From assembly GCF_001422245.1 (NCBI RefSeq), contig NZ_LMMM01000007.1:95868-159867 (forward strand): DNA of 64,000 nt. Reading direction: 5' to 3'. Positions 1 through 8,741 of the stretch are shown in pieces (position 1 is the first letter of the stretch; each line of letters begins with the position of its first letter). The position numbers and the translations under genes are program-made. The notes beneath the pieces are model-generated. The model was not told the origin of the DNA. It saw only the letters and a list, made by a program, of their open reading frames with translations, and ran no database searches. The DNA comes from Rhizobium sp. Leaf262. GTDB lineage: Bacteria > Pseudomonadota > Alphaproteobacteria > Rhizobiales > Rhizobiaceae.

Positions 1-54
1 CTTGCACCGGATGCGATGGCGCTGTTGGCGGCGACCGTCAAAGACGAACAATAA
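1..54 (+). CDS. 3' end of an unidentified gene
   Basis: Reading frame 1 from the first base is open for 17 codons and then stops (TAA). The tail reads LAPDAMALLAATVKDEQ, with codon use typical of the GC-rich genes nearby. It looks like the C-terminus of a plus-strand gene whose body lies left of the window. The family cannot be named from 17 residues, and a chance open stretch of this length is possible. Confidence 0.35.
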   Translation, partial: LAPDAMALLAATVKDEQ

Positions 55-67
55 AGTACGACGGACG

Positions 68-214
68 TTAGTGCTCCCTGACGACGTGGTGGCCAGCCAG
101 CCGCCTTCGCTTCCAACTCTCCATTTCGCGGACAGACAACAACAGCACGATGGCAAGGCCTGCGAAGATCGGCGTTGCTGCCGCCTGCAAGATCGTGTGG
201 GGATTGGTCATCAT
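68..214 (-). CDS. possible small membrane protein (48 aa)
   Basis: A short minus-strand ORF of 48 codons sits between the truncated gene at the left edge and the diguanylate cyclase. It has a hydrophobic segment around residues 9-26 (ILQAAATPIFAGLAIVLLL) followed by a basic stretch (KRRR), the pattern of a single-pass inner-membrane peptide with a cytoplasmic C-terminus. An alternative ATG lies three codons upstream at 223. A GGAG lies close to the chosen ATG, and a better AGGAGG lies about 20 bases before the upstream ATG, so the start is unclear. No family is recognised. The call rests on composition and a possible ribosome binding site only. Confidence 0.3.
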   Translation of the reverse strand: MMTNPHTILQAAATPIFAGLAIVLLLSVREMESWKRRRLAGHHVVREH

Positions 215-333
215 TCGCTCCATCAGATTGATGGAGAAAGCTTAGACCCTCCTGAGAAGAGAAATTTGCGCCAGATCAATCGGCGGGCGTCAGCGCCATA
301 CGGTGATGGCGCAAAGGCAATATGCCGCAGCCG

Positions 334-1803
334 TCAGATACCGGAACCGGCCGAATGATCGAAGAAACGTACGCCGTTGCGTCCGTTTTTCTTGGCCTCG
401 TACATGGCAGCGTCCGCCCTGGCGAGCAGGGCTTCCGGCGTCTCGCCATCGCTGGGGTAAAAGGCCGTGCCGGAAGAGCAGGTCACCGATATCGAGCCGG
501 TATCGAGCTCGATGGGCTCGGCGGCTCGCTGACGGATGGTTTCCAGCCGCCGCAGAATGCCTTCCTCATCGTGCTTGGGATTGGAGAAGATAATGGCGAA
601 CTCATCGCCACCCAGCCGCACGGCGACATCGGATGCGCGGATACAGCTGGATATCCGCTCGGCCAGACTGCGCAGCACCTCATCACCCACCGCGTGGCCG
701 TGCACATCATTGATTTGCTTGAAATTGTCGAGATCGAGATAGGTGATGGCCACCAGCCGCTGCTCTCGCTTGGCCTCGTGGATTGCCCGGCTGAACTGCG
801 TCCAGAACAGGTTTCTGTTGCAAAGCCCTGTCAAAGGATCGTGGTGCGCCATGAAATGCACCCGCTCTTCGGCGCGGCGCTGATCGATTGCGATGCCAGC
901 AATGTTGGTCGCCATATCGATGATTTCGATTTCAAGCTGTGAGGGTGTTCTGACCGTGCCGGAATAGAGCGCGAAGGTGCCAAGCAGAACGCCACCATTG
1001 CCGATGATCGGCGTCGACCAGCAGGAGCGCAGGCCATGCAGCATGGCCGTCTCGACGAAGTTCTTCCACAGCGGGTCCTGAAACGTGTCGCTGACGTAGA
1101 CAGCTTCGCGCCGCCACGCAGACGTTCCGCAGGAGCCGACATCCGGGCCAATTTCGACGCCGTCGATCAGTGACGTATAGCTTTTGGGCAAGGACGGCGC
1201 CGCCGCCGTGCGAAGGCGGTTGTGTTCGACAAACAGGATGGAGCCCGACAGGTTTTCCAGAATGGTCTCGACCGTGCCGAGGATGGCCTCGAGAATCACG
1301 TTCAACGGCTTGCCACGAACGATCATCTCCAGAAGCGTCGCGTGGCTTCGTCTCAGTGTTTCCTGCCATTTGGCTGCGGTGATATCCCTCGATATGCCAG
1401 CAATACCGACGATCTCTCCCCGATCGTTGCGAATGGGGATGCGCGTTCCAGAATACCAGCGCACCTGCCCTTCCTTGCCAGCGACGCGCTGTTCCGCCTC
1501 GTAAATGCCTTCACCGGTTTCCAGAATGTGCTGATCGATCTCATCCAGCCGCCGCGCAACTTCGGGCGGTGCCATATCGTAGATCGTCAGCCGCCGTCCG
1601 CGCAGAAAATCGGGCTCATGGCCGAGACAGGCCAGCGATGCAGGGTTCATATAGGTATAATAGCCTTCCGAATCCTTCAAAAATACCATCTCGGGTATAT
1701 TGTCCAAAAGATCGGTCAGGCGGATGTCGGAAACACCGCCACTCAGAAACTCCGTCGTCAATGCCTGCATGCTCAAAGAACGAGCACCGTTATCTTCACG
1801 CAT
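334..1803 (-). CDS. diguanylate cyclase with PAS and GAF sensor domains
   Basis: This 489-residue protein should make cyclic di-GMP from two GTP. An N-terminal PAS domain (about residues 25-145, including the C-terminal PAC-like part ending GISRDIT) is followed by a GAF domain (about 155-310) and a GGDEF domain (about 320-485). The active-site GGDEF is intact at 398-402. An RxxD inhibitory site (RASD, 389-392) sits five residues before it, so product inhibition is expected. There are no transmembrane segments, so the enzyme should be cytosolic and sense a soluble or redox signal. The ATG at 1803 has an AGAGG about 10 bases upstream. It is monocistronic and divergent from the GST gene. The signal it senses cannot be deduced. 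Confidence 0.93.
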   Translation of the reverse strand: MREDNGARSLSMQALTTEFLSGGVSDIRLTDLLDNIPEMVFLKDSEGYYTYMNPASLACLGHEPDFLRGRRLTIYDMAPPEVARRLDEIDQHILETGEGIYEAEQRVAGKEGQVRWYSGTRIPIRNDRGEIVGIAGISRDITAAKWQETLRRSHATLLEMIVRGKPLNVILEAILGTVETILENLSGSILFVEHNRLRTAAAPSLPKSYTSLIDGVEIGPDVGSCGTSAWRREAVYVSDTFQDPLWKNFVETAMLHGLRSCWSTPIIGNGGVLLGTFALYSGTVRTPSQLEIEIIDMATNIAGIAIDQRRAEERVHFMAHHDPLTGLCNRNLFWTQFSRAIHEAKREQRLVAITYLDLDNFKQINDVHGHAVGDEVLRSLAERISSCIRASDVAVRLGGDEFAIIFSNPKHDEEGILRRLETIRQRAAEPIELDTGSISVTCSSGTAFYPSDGETPEALLARADAAMYEAKKNGRNGVRFFDHSAGSGI

Positions 1804-2127
1804 TTCGCAAGAACCTCTAAACTCAAGTTTCCCCGTACATCATTGATCTTGCATACGGAAGACATACTTCACGGACATAGTCCGGCATAAGTGATGCTAG
1901 ATAAGAATCACTTATGCTCAATTAAGATGTGCTGAAACACTCTCTGTAATTGTGAATATATTTATCCCAGAACAATAATTCGACAATATAGCTGATAAAT
2001 TGAATCAACCCGGAATGCAATCTATAGATGCTTTAGGTTATCAAAAAATAAAACGCGCCTCAACATTCGTCTTTCGTTTTCCGGGCAACGGCCATAGGTT
2101 GCACGTCGACTTACGAAGGGGGTTTTT
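1804..2127. other. intergenic region between divergent genes
   Basis: These 324 bases separate the divergent cyclase and GST genes. They are clearly AT-rich (for example around 1900-2050) compared with the flanking genes and must hold both promoters. No ORF, RNA gene or repeat was found. Confidence 0.5.
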
Positions 2128-2787
2128 ATGCTGACGATTTACGGGGTTTATCGATCGCGTGCCACGCGCACGCTTTGGCTGGCTGGCGAACTGGGGCTAA
2201 AATACAAGCATGTGCCTGTCATTCAGGCCAGACGGCTGGCCGACCCACTTGCGGCGGACGCCAAGATCAACACGCTGACGCCCTCCTATCTGGCCGTCAA
2301 CCCGATGGGCACCATTCCCTGTATCGATGACGACGGCATGTTTCTCTACGAATCCATGGCCATCAACCTTTATCTGGCGCGCAAGCACGGCACCTCGCTG
2401 GCACCGGCAGATCTGGCCGAAGACGCGCATATGATGCAATGGTCTTTCTTCGCGGCAACGGAAATCGAAACCAACGCATTGAAGATTTCCTCCACCGTGG
2501 CGGAAGGTCTTGCCTCCAGCGATGCCGGACAGGCGGTGATAGACGTGGCGGCGCGAATGTTGCGCAGACCCTTCAAGGTTCTCGATCAGCATCTTTCCGG
2601 TGCCGATTACCTGGTGGGCAACCGCTTCAGCGTGGCCGACCTGAACGCCGCCGAAGTGGTGAGATACGCTCAGGCCCATACGCCGCTGTTCGATGCCAAC
2701 CCGTCGGTCAAGGCGTGGCTGGAACGGTGCCAGTCCCGCCCGGCCTTCAAGGCCATGTGGGCTGCGCGGGACAACGAGGCGGCCTGA
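2128..2787 (+). CDS. glutathione S-transferase family protein
   Basis: The 219-residue protein has the two-domain GST layout. The N-terminal thioredoxin-like domain (1-85) carries [10 protein letters not shown] near residue 8, [10 protein letters not shown] with the cis-proline, and the ESMAI glutathione-binding turn around 75-79. The C-terminal helical domain (90-215) carries the N-capping motif [10 protein letters not shown]. It probably conjugates or reduces small electrophiles using glutathione in the cytosol; the substrate is unknown. The start is supported by an AAGGGGG ribosome binding site five bases before the ATG. It stands alone, convergent with the asparaginase gene two bases downstream. 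Confidence 0.88.
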   Translation: MLTIYGVYRSRATRTLWLAGELGLKYKHVPVIQARRLADPLAADAKINTLTPSYLAVNPMGTIPCIDDDGMFLYESMAINLYLARKHGTSLAPADLAEDAHMMQWSFFAATEIETNALKISSTVAEGLASSDAGQAVIDVAARMLRRPFKVLDQHLSGADYLVGNRFSVADLNAAEVVRYAQAHTPLFDANPSVKAWLERCQSRPAFKAMWAARDNEAA

Positions 2788-2789
2788 CT

Positions 2790-3794
2790 TCAGTTCAGGA
2801 TGCCTGTTACCCTGATATCGCCGACATGGATGCCGTTCCAGTTCTTCATGGAGCGGTTTGCCATGCCAGACAGCGCGCTTTGCTGCGGGCTGTCCTTTTC
2901 GACATAGCGCGCCAGTAGCGCTGCGATCATGGCTTCCGCGGCGCGTGTGGTGCCGTCTTCACATTTCACCGCCATTGCGATGCCTCTTTCCGGCAGGGCA
3001 GCGACGAATACGCCTTCCGCACCGGTCTTGGCGAAGATGCGGCCCGGATCGATCTCCATGAGCCGGGTGCAGGTGCGGCCCGTTCCCGCCACGTAAAAGG
3101 GCTCGGCCATGCAGGCATCGATCAGGCGGCGGGATGCTTTGGCCCGACCTGCCTCAAGCCCCTGCCCCGTCGCCATTTTCGCAAAGCCATGCGCCAGATT
3201 TTTTAGCGGTACGGCATAATTGGGAATGGAGCAGCCGTCTGTGCCGCAATTATCATGGCCAAGCGCCGTGCCAGTCAGGCCCTCCATGGTAGCGCGGATG
3301 TCCTGCTGCAGCGGGTGGTCATAACCGACATAGCCCTTCGGGTCGGTGCCCGTATGAACACAGGCGCAAACAAAGCCGGAATGCTTGCCGGAGCAGTTGT
3401 TGTGCAGCGCCGTTGGCTTGTCCATCGTGCGAGCTTGGTGGATGAGGCTTTTCTGATCCAGCGACCAGTGCGCTCCACATTCCAGCGTCTCGACATCTCT
3501 GCCCGCCTTGGCCAGCAGGGCTGCGGCAAGCGCAACATGGGCATCTTCACCCGAATGGGACGCACAGGCGAAAGCCAGTTCGCGATTGCCAAAACCATAG
3601 GCATCCGCAGCACCGCTTTCCACCAGCGGCAGCGCCTGCATGGCCTTGCAGGCGGAGCGCGGGAACACGCCACCTTCGATATCGCCTGCCGAAAACAGGA
3701 CATCGCCATCACCATCAATCACCACGGCCATACCGCGATGGCGGCTTTCAACGAGATGTCCTCTGGTGACTTCGACGGTAACGGGGTTGTGCAT
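2790..3794 (-). CDS. L-asparaginase, Rhizobium thermolabile type (asparaginase II family)
   Basis: The 334-residue protein belongs to the asparaginase family found in rhizobia (Pfam Asparaginase_II), unrelated to the E. coli enzymes. It hydrolyses asparagine to aspartate and ammonia. Residues recalled as important in the R. etli enzyme structure are present with a one-residue offset: Ser47-Lys50 in the SACK motif, Ser79, and the zinc ligands Cys134, Lys137 and Cys188 within HNNCSGKHSG and DNCGTDGC. A KTGAEG stretch at 256-261 probably supplies the second catalytic lysine. There is no signal peptide, so it is cytosolic. A GAGG lies about seven bases before the ATG. Family assignment is firm; the physiological role (asparagine use as N source) is inferred. 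Confidence 0.9.
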   Translation of the reverse strand: MHNPVTVEVTRGHLVESRHRGMAVVIDGDGDVLFSAGDIEGGVFPRSACKAMQALPLVESGAADAYGFGNRELAFACASHSGEDAHVALAAALLAKAGRDVETLECGAHWSLDQKSLIHQARTMDKPTALHNNCSGKHSGFVCACVHTGTDPKGYVGYDHPLQQDIRATMEGLTGTALGHDNCGTDGCSIPNYAVPLKNLAHGFAKMATGQGLEAGRAKASRRLIDACMAEPFYVAGTGRTCTRLMEIDPGRIFAKTGAEGVFVAALPERGIAMAVKCEDGTTRAAEAMIAALLARYVEKDSPQQSALSGMANRSMKNWNGIHVGDIRVTGILN

Positions 3795-3867
3795 GGGTCG
3801 GCCTCAAAAAATACGGAATTGAGATCATTTTATCGGACTTCTTTGATCGATGCACGAGGACCCGTCG

Positions 3868-4647
3868 TTGAAAGTCGCCAAACGGATGCTGCTTGCCTTT
3901 TTCCTCATCTTTCTTCTTCCTGCGCTGGCGTCCGCCGGCCTTTGGGCCATGAAGGATCATCCCACCGGGTATCGCAACGCCCGCTGGTCATCGGCAGGCA
4001 TTCTGCCCGAGGCACCCGCAGACAAGCCTGCTGCGATCTACGTCTATTCCGCAATGACCGGCGGCTTCAAAGGTTCGATTGCCAGTCATGCCTGGATCGT
4101 GATGAAGGAAAAGAATGCGAACAGTTACGAGCGCTACGACAAGGTTGGCTGGGGTACGCCTATTCGCCGCAACGCCTATGCGCCGGATGCCTATTGGTAC
4201 TCCAACATGCCGCGCCTTGTAGTGGAGCTACACGGCGAAGAGGCCGAACGGCTTATCCCCAAAATGCAGAAAGCCATTGCCGATTATCCCTATGGCAAGG
4301 CAGGCGGCTACCGCATCTATCCCGGCCCCAACTCCAACACCTTCGTGGCCCATGTGCTTCGCAGCGTTCCGGAACTTGGCGTGGTGCTGCCGCCGGATGC
4401 TGTGGGTCGGGACTATCTGCCCAATGGCAAATTCATTCATGTCGCCGATGACTGGAGGGACATCAGCCTGTCGCTCGGCGGCTTCTTCGGCGTGTCCGCG
4501 GGCCAGCGCAGTGGGCTGGAAATCAATGTTTTCGGGCTGGTCGCTGGTATCGACGTCATGAACCCCGGCATCAAGATCCCGGGGCTGGGTTATTTCGGCG
4601 TCAATTCCTTCGAGCCTGCGCCACAGAGACAGCCGACCAGCGCTTGA
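3868..4647 (+). CDS. DUF3750 domain protein with N-terminal membrane anchor
   Basis: This protein of about 259 residues resembles the DUF3750 family, which has no known function. A basic start (KVAKR) is followed by a hydrophobic stretch (LLAFFLIFLLPALASAGLW), which is either a signal peptide or an anchor. The remainder is soluble and probably periplasmic, with a conserved-looking YPYGKAGGYRIYPGPNSNTF segment. An ATG lies at 3850, but a GAGGA at 3856-3860 is ideally placed seven bases before a TTG at 3868, so I prefer TTG. This also gives the cleaner leader. It is convergent with the ClC gene, two bases away. Confidence 0.75.
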   Translation: MKVAKRMLLAFFLIFLLPALASAGLWAMKDHPTGYRNARWSSAGILPEAPADKPAAIYVYSAMTGGFKGSIASHAWIVMKEKNANSYERYDKVGWGTPIRRNAYAPDAYWYSNMPRLVVELHGEEAERLIPKMQKAIADYPYGKAGGYRIYPGPNSNTFVAHVLRSVPELGVVLPPDAVGRDYLPNGKFIHVADDWRDISLSLGGFFGVSAGQRSGLEINVFGLVAGIDVMNPGIKIPGLGYFGVNSFEPAPQRQPTSA

Positions 4648-4649
4648 AC

Positions 4650-6002
4650 TCAAGCACTTCCATGTTCCGGCGGGTGTGTCGCGCGCCGTGTACGGATGAC
4701 GTTGGCGATAAATACCCGCGCCATGCCATGATAGAACTGCTCCGGCATGATGATGCGCGAGGTGAGATAGCCCAGCATCGAAGCGGCCATGATGGGGATC
4801 ATGCAGCGGTGATTTCCCGTCATTTCCAGAATGATGACGAAGGTCGTCATCGGTGCCTGCGTCACGCCGGAGAAATATCCCGCCATGCCGAGGATGGCAC
4901 CAAGGCCAATGCTGGCACCAATCATATCCGCCACCGTGCTGCCGAGTGCGGTGCCGACCGAGAGCGACGGTGCGAAAAAGCCGCCCGGTATGCCAGACAG
5001 CATCGCCATGAAGGTCGCCAGCAGTTTTTCGATAAAGAAAATGGCGGGAGCGGCGTGTCCTTCAATGGCGGCGCGGGCCTGTTCGTAACCCGTGCCGTAG
5101 GTCGTACCACCAGAGACGATGCCGATAATGGCAGACAAGAGACCGCAAATTGCGGCCACGATCAACAGCCGTTTCAGCGGCATCACATGGCTCCAGCGGC
5201 GAATGCGCGCCATGATTTTTACGGCTGTGGAACTGAACAGCGCACCCAGCACGCCGCCAACGAGACCGCAGATTAACACAAGCAGCCAATCGATTGCAGT
5301 GGTCGCCATCACGGCGCTGGTGCCGAAATAATTGTAGCTACCCACAAGCCCAATCGATGACAGACCGGCCAGAATGACGGCTGTCAGCACGATACCGTTG
5401 GTGCGGGTTTCATAGGCTTTGCCCATCTCCTCGATGGCAAAGACGATACCGGCCAAAGGTGTGTTAAAAGCCGCCGCGATGCCCGCCGCAGAACCCGCCA
5501 AGATAAGGCCCCTCGCCTGCGCCATGCCGCCCCAGCGCGCGGCCTGAAGCATGATTGACGCGCCCACCTGGACGGTCGGCCCCTCACGGCCAATCGACGC
5601 CCCGGAGAGCAGGCCCGCGATCGTCAGCACGATCTTGCCGAAGGCCAGCTTCAGCGACAGCAGGCGGGATCGATCCTCGTCATCATGGAAGTGGCGAGCC
5701 GCAATGGCCTGCGGTATGCCGCTGCCTTGCGCATTGGGAAAATAGGAAAATGCAAGCCACGCACAGAGCATGAAGCCCAAAGGGCTGATCACCAGCGGCA
5801 GCAGATAGCTATATTGCCCGGACGAGACTGCCGCTGAAAAGAGATGCTGGGCATGATCCGCCAATATGGCAAACACGACACTGACGACACCGACGGCCAG
5901 TGCACCGAGCCAGAAGACGGCACGCGGTTTCCAGATACGCCACGATCCCCACACGACACGGGTACGACGCAGCATTTTCAGCTTTTTGGACTTGGCAGGC
6001 AT
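4650..6002 (-). CDS. ClC family chloride channel or H+/Cl- antiporter
   Basis: A membrane protein with about ten or more hydrophobic helices and the ClC selectivity-filter motifs GSGIPQ, GREGP and GGFFAP in the right order. The gating glutamate (GREGP) is present, and the glutamate used for internal proton transfer is kept in AIEEM. Both together point to a proton-coupled antiporter rather than a passive channel. There are no C-terminal CBS domains, as is usual for short bacterial members. The reading frame extends up to a TTG at 6098, but neither start has a clear ribosome binding site. I chose the ATG at 6002 because the extra residues are not ClC-like. Acid or osmotic stress is the usual context for the family. 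Confidence 0.88.
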   Translation of the reverse strand: MPAKSKKLKMLRRTRVVWGSWRIWKPRAVFWLGALAVGVVSVVFAILADHAQHLFSAAVSSGQYSYLLPLVISPLGFMLCAWLAFSYFPNAQGSGIPQAIAARHFHDDEDRSRLLSLKLAFGKIVLTIAGLLSGASIGREGPTVQVGASIMLQAARWGGMAQARGLILAGSAAGIAAAFNTPLAGIVFAIEEMGKAYETRTNGIVLTAVILAGLSSIGLVGSYNYFGTSAVMATTAIDWLLVLICGLVGGVLGALFSSTAVKIMARIRRWSHVMPLKRLLIVAAICGLLSAIIGIVSGGTTYGTGYEQARAAIEGHAAPAIFFIEKLLATFMAMLSGIPGGFFAPSLSVGTALGSTVADMIGASIGLGAILGMAGYFSGVTQAPMTTFVIILEMTGNHRCMIPIMAASMLGYLTSRIIMPEQFYHGMARVFIANVIRTRRATHPPEHGSA

Positions 6003-6152
6003 GATGATCCAGACATTTTGAGGTGGGAATTTGACATGTGTCAGGAGACCCCCGTTATCGACCCGCGCGGCATCGATTTCAACCGCGTCTTTTGACAATT
6101 GGTCAGAAAAGGAGCAGGATTGCGCATCGCAATTGCAATGCGGAGATTGTCT

Positions 6153-6437
6153 ATGAGCCGACCCTTAAAAACTGCCACACTGCCTTCTCTACGCGTTGAG
6201 CCGGAATTTCGCGACAAGGCGGAAAGCGTTTTGAAGGACGGCGAAACGCTTTCCGCATTCATGGAAGAAGCCGTTCGCAAGCAGGTGGAAATTCGCAAAT
6301 CGCAGGCGGAGTTTATCGCGCGTGGGATTGCGTCGTTGGAAGAATCACAACGGACGGGAATTTATTATTCAGCAGATGAAGTTCATGCGGAGCTGCGGGC
6401 AATGCTTGCGGCTAAAAAGGCAGAGCTTGGCCGTTGA
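6153..6437 (+). CDS. antitoxin of a RelE/ParE-type module (YlcI/YnfO-like)
   Basis: A 94-residue protein whose N-terminal part (ATLPSLRVEPEFRDKAESVL) resembles a ribbon-helix-helix DNA-binding domain, with a charged C-terminal helix that would wrap the toxin. The start ATG at 6153 has a CGGAG six bases upstream. The open frame extends further 5', but without signals. Its stop overlaps the TTG start of the toxin gene by four bases (TTGA), so the pair is translationally coupled. By analogy it neutralises the toxin and represses the operon. Confidence 0.8.
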   Translation: MSRPLKTATLPSLRVEPEFRDKAESVLKDGETLSAFMEEAVRKQVEIRKSQAEFIARGIASLEESQRTGIYYSADEVHAELRAMLAAKKAELGR

Positions 6438-6733
6438 GTTTCAATCTTCGATATACGATTTCCGCCAGAGGCGACATTACGCGGCTCTATCAATTTCTTC
6501 TGGAAAAGGATTTCCCGACGGCAGAAAAAGCCCTCGATAAAATCATCGGCACGATAGAGAACCTCAAGGAATTCCCTTTTGCGACACGCAAAATCGCTGG
6601 CGACAACGGACGACGCAGAGAACTTTTGATACCTTTTGGCTCATCAGGCTATATTGCCCTTATCGAAATCGAGGACGCAGAAACCGTCTCCATCCTCGCC
6701 ATCCGCCACCAGCGCGAAGACGATTACCACTGA
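6434..6733 (+). CDS. RelE/ParE superfamily toxin
   Basis: The 99-residue protein has the ParE/RelE fold signature: two N-terminal helices (ARGDITRLYQFL and PTAEKALDKI), then beta strands rich in Arg ending in the characteristic SILAIRHQRED. ParE members poison gyrase and RelE members cut mRNA. The IRHxRE ending and the absence of RelE catalytic residues favour ParE, but this is not decisive. The start is a TTG overlapping the antitoxin stop. Confidence 0.82.
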   Translation: MSFNLRYTISARGDITRLYQFLLEKDFPTAEKALDKIIGTIENLKEFPFATRKIAGDNGRRRELLIPFGSSGYIALIEIEDAETVSILAIRHQREDDYH

Positions 6734-6736
6734 TCT

Positions 6737-8389
6737 CTATCGATCACTCACCGCCGCGCGCGGGTTGACCCAGGGCTCCTGATTGGAACGCGGCAGTGGC
6801 TGTCTGCCCAGAATATGGTCCGATGCCTTTTCTCCCGTCATGATCGAGGGGCCGTTGAGGTTGCCGTAGGTGACGTGCGGGAAGATCGAGCTATCTGCGA
6901 CACGCAGTCCTTCCACGCCGATGACGCGGCATTCAGGATCGACCACCGCCATCGGGTCGCTGCGGTCGCCCATTTTGCAGGTGCCGCAGGGGTGATAGGC
7001 GCTTTCCAGGTGTTCGCGCAGGAATGCGTTGATGTCTTCATCCGATTGAATGCCCTCGCCCGGCTGTATCTCGGGGCCGCGATAATCGTCAAAAGCTTTC
7101 TGACTGAAGATTTCCCGAGTCAGGCGCACGCAATGGCGGAACTTTTCCCAGTCTTCGGCGTGGCTCATATAGTTGAAACGGATGACAGGATCGTCCTTCG
7201 GATCGGAGGAGCGTAGCGTGACATTGCCGCGCGACTTCGACAGGTTGAAGCCGACATGGACTTGAAACCCATGGCTTTTCGCTGCCGCCTTGCCATCATA
7301 GGAAATGGCGACGGGCAGGAAATGGAACTGGATATCCGGTTGTTTGAGGCCCGGTTCAGACCGCAGAAAGGCGCAGGCCTCGAACTGGTTGGAAGCACCC
7401 AGCCCGCCCTTCGTCACCAGCCATTGCGCACCGGCTACACCCTGCCAGAACCAGGGCAACCACGAATAAAGCGACACTGGCTTGGTAGAAACCTGCTGGA
7501 AATAGAATTCCATATGGTCCTGAAGATTGGCCCCGACGCCGGGGCGGTCAGCGATGACCTCGATGCCCATGGCGGCCAAATGCTGGGCGGGACCGATGCC
7601 CGAGAGCATCAACAGCTTGGGGGAGTTGAAGGATGAGGCCGAGACGATAACCTCACGGTTGGCGCGGATGATCTCCACCCCGCCCCGGCGCTCGATCTCG
7701 ACACCCATGGCGCGGCCGTTTTCGATGACGATCTTGCGCGCGAAGCCCTGCACCAGAGAGACGTTCGGTCGTTTCAGCGCGGGGCGAAGATAGGCATTGG
7801 CGGCAGACCAGCGGCGACCGTTATGAATGGTCTGTTCCATCAGGCCGAAGCCTTCCTGCTTGGAGCCGTTATAGTCATCTGTCAGCTCGAAACCTGCCTG
7901 TGAACCGGCCTTGACGAAAGCGTGGAACAGCGGGTTCGTCACCGGTCCGCGCTGAACATGCAGCGGCCCGTCCGTGCCGCGCCAGCCCTCCTCGCCGCCA
8001 TGGCTGGTTTCCATGCGCTTGTAATAGGGCAGCACATCCGCGTAGGCCCAGCCATGCGCGCCAAGCTCTTCCCACCGATTGAAATCCTCCGCATGGCCGC
8101 GAACGTAAACGAGCCCATTGATGGAAGACGACCCGCCAATGACCTTGCCGCGTGGCGCGGTGATACGGCGATTGTTGAGGTTCGGCTCCGGCTCTGAGTG
8201 GTAGCCCCAATTGTAGCGCTTCATGCTCATCGGCCACGCAAGGGCGGCAGGCATCTGGATGAAGGGACCGAAATCGGAACCACCTGCCTCGATGACGATG
8301 ACGGAATATTTACCGTCTTCCGACAGGCGATAGGCCATGGCAGAGCCTGCGGAACCCGAACCGACGATGACGAAATCTGCTTGTTGCAT
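6737..8389 (-). CDS. betA: choline dehydrogenase
   Basis: The 550-residue protein is a GMC-family FAD oxidoreductase that oxidises choline to betaine aldehyde (and onward) at the membrane. An N-terminal dinucleotide fold ([16 protein letters not shown], about residues 9-24) binds [22 protein letters not shown] is the first GMC signature. The C-terminal catalytic His-Asn region is present ([12 protein letters not shown], then [11 protein letters not shown]). The length matches BetA. It is the third gene of a betI-betB-betA operon but is separated from betB by 352 bases carrying three palindromic repeats, which may lower or uncouple its expression. A weak AAAGAG precedes the ATG. Confidence 0.95.
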   Translation of the reverse strand: MQQADFVIVGSGSAGSAMAYRLSEDGKYSVIVIEAGGSDFGPFIQMPAALAWPMSMKRYNWGYHSEPEPNLNNRRITAPRGKVIGGSSSINGLVYVRGHAEDFNRWEELGAHGWAYADVLPYYKRMETSHGGEEGWRGTDGPLHVQRGPVTNPLFHAFVKAGSQAGFELTDDYNGSKQEGFGLMEQTIHNGRRWSAANAYLRPALKRPNVSLVQGFARKIVIENGRAMGVEIERRGGVEIIRANREVIVSASSFNSPKLLMLSGIGPAQHLAAMGIEVIADRPGVGANLQDHMEFYFQQVSTKPVSLYSWLPWFWQGVAGAQWLVTKGGLGASNQFEACAFLRSEPGLKQPDIQFHFLPVAISYDGKAAAKSHGFQVHVGFNLSKSRGNVTLRSSDPKDDPVIRFNYMSHAEDWEKFRHCVRLTREIFSQKAFDDYRGPEIQPGEGIQSDEDINAFLREHLESAYHPCGTCKMGDRSDPMAVVDPECRVIGVEGLRVADSSIFPHVTYGNLNGPSIMTGEKASDHILGRQPLPRSNQEPWVNPRAAVSDR

Positions 8390-8410
8390 TGTGGTTGCTC
8401 TTTGCTGTGG

Positions 8411-8459
8411 CCACCTCGTCCTTCGAGGCCCGTTTCACGGGCACCTCAGGATGAGGTGG
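8411..8459. repeat. REP-like palindromic repeat, copy 1
   Basis: A near-perfect palindrome whose outer arms are CCACCTCGTCCT and AGGATGAGGTGG and whose inner stem is GAGGCCCG/CGGGCACCTC around TTTCA. This type of intergenic palindrome recurs in Rhizobiales genomes. It lies in the opposite orientation to copies 2 and 3, judged by the loop (TTTCA against TGAAA). Confidence 0.85.
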
Positions 8460-8535
8460 AGAGAGGTTGTGCATTTATTTCGTTTACGAACGTGCGCTGC
8501 TGAAGGGTGCCTGAGGCCGAGACGCCTACTCTCAT

Positions 8536-8578
8536 CCTCATCCTGAGGTGCCCGTGAAACGAGCCTCGAAAAATGAGG
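8536..8578. repeat. REP-like palindromic repeat, copy 2
   Basis: The same element as the copies on either side, in the orientation with loop TGAAA. The arms are slightly decayed (CGAGCCTC and GAAAAATGAGG instead of CGGGCCTC and GAAGGACGAGG), so it is the oldest-looking copy. The flanking 70-80 bases are also related to those before copy 3, giving a tandem period of about 118 bases. Confidence 0.85.
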
Positions 8579-8650
8579 TGGAGCGACGTTGCATTGTCTG
8601 GTTGAAAACATGCGTTGCTGTGGAATGCCGGAGGGCGAAACGCGTGCTCT

Positions 8651-8699
8651 CATCCTCATCCTGAGGCGCCCGTGAAACGGGCCTCGAAGGACGAGGATG
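8651..8699. repeat. REP-like palindromic repeat, copy 3
   Basis: The best-preserved copy. The outer arms CATCCTCATCCT and AGGACGAGGATG pair with one mismatch, and the inner arms GAGGCGCCCG and CGGGCCTC enclose TGAAA. In RNA from the bet operon it would form a long, stable hairpin between betB and betA and could act as an attenuator or a barrier to 3' exonucleases. Confidence 0.87.
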
Positions 8700-8741
8700 A
8701 GCCACTGATCCCGATACTCCCTTAGCAGGGGAGCGCACGGA

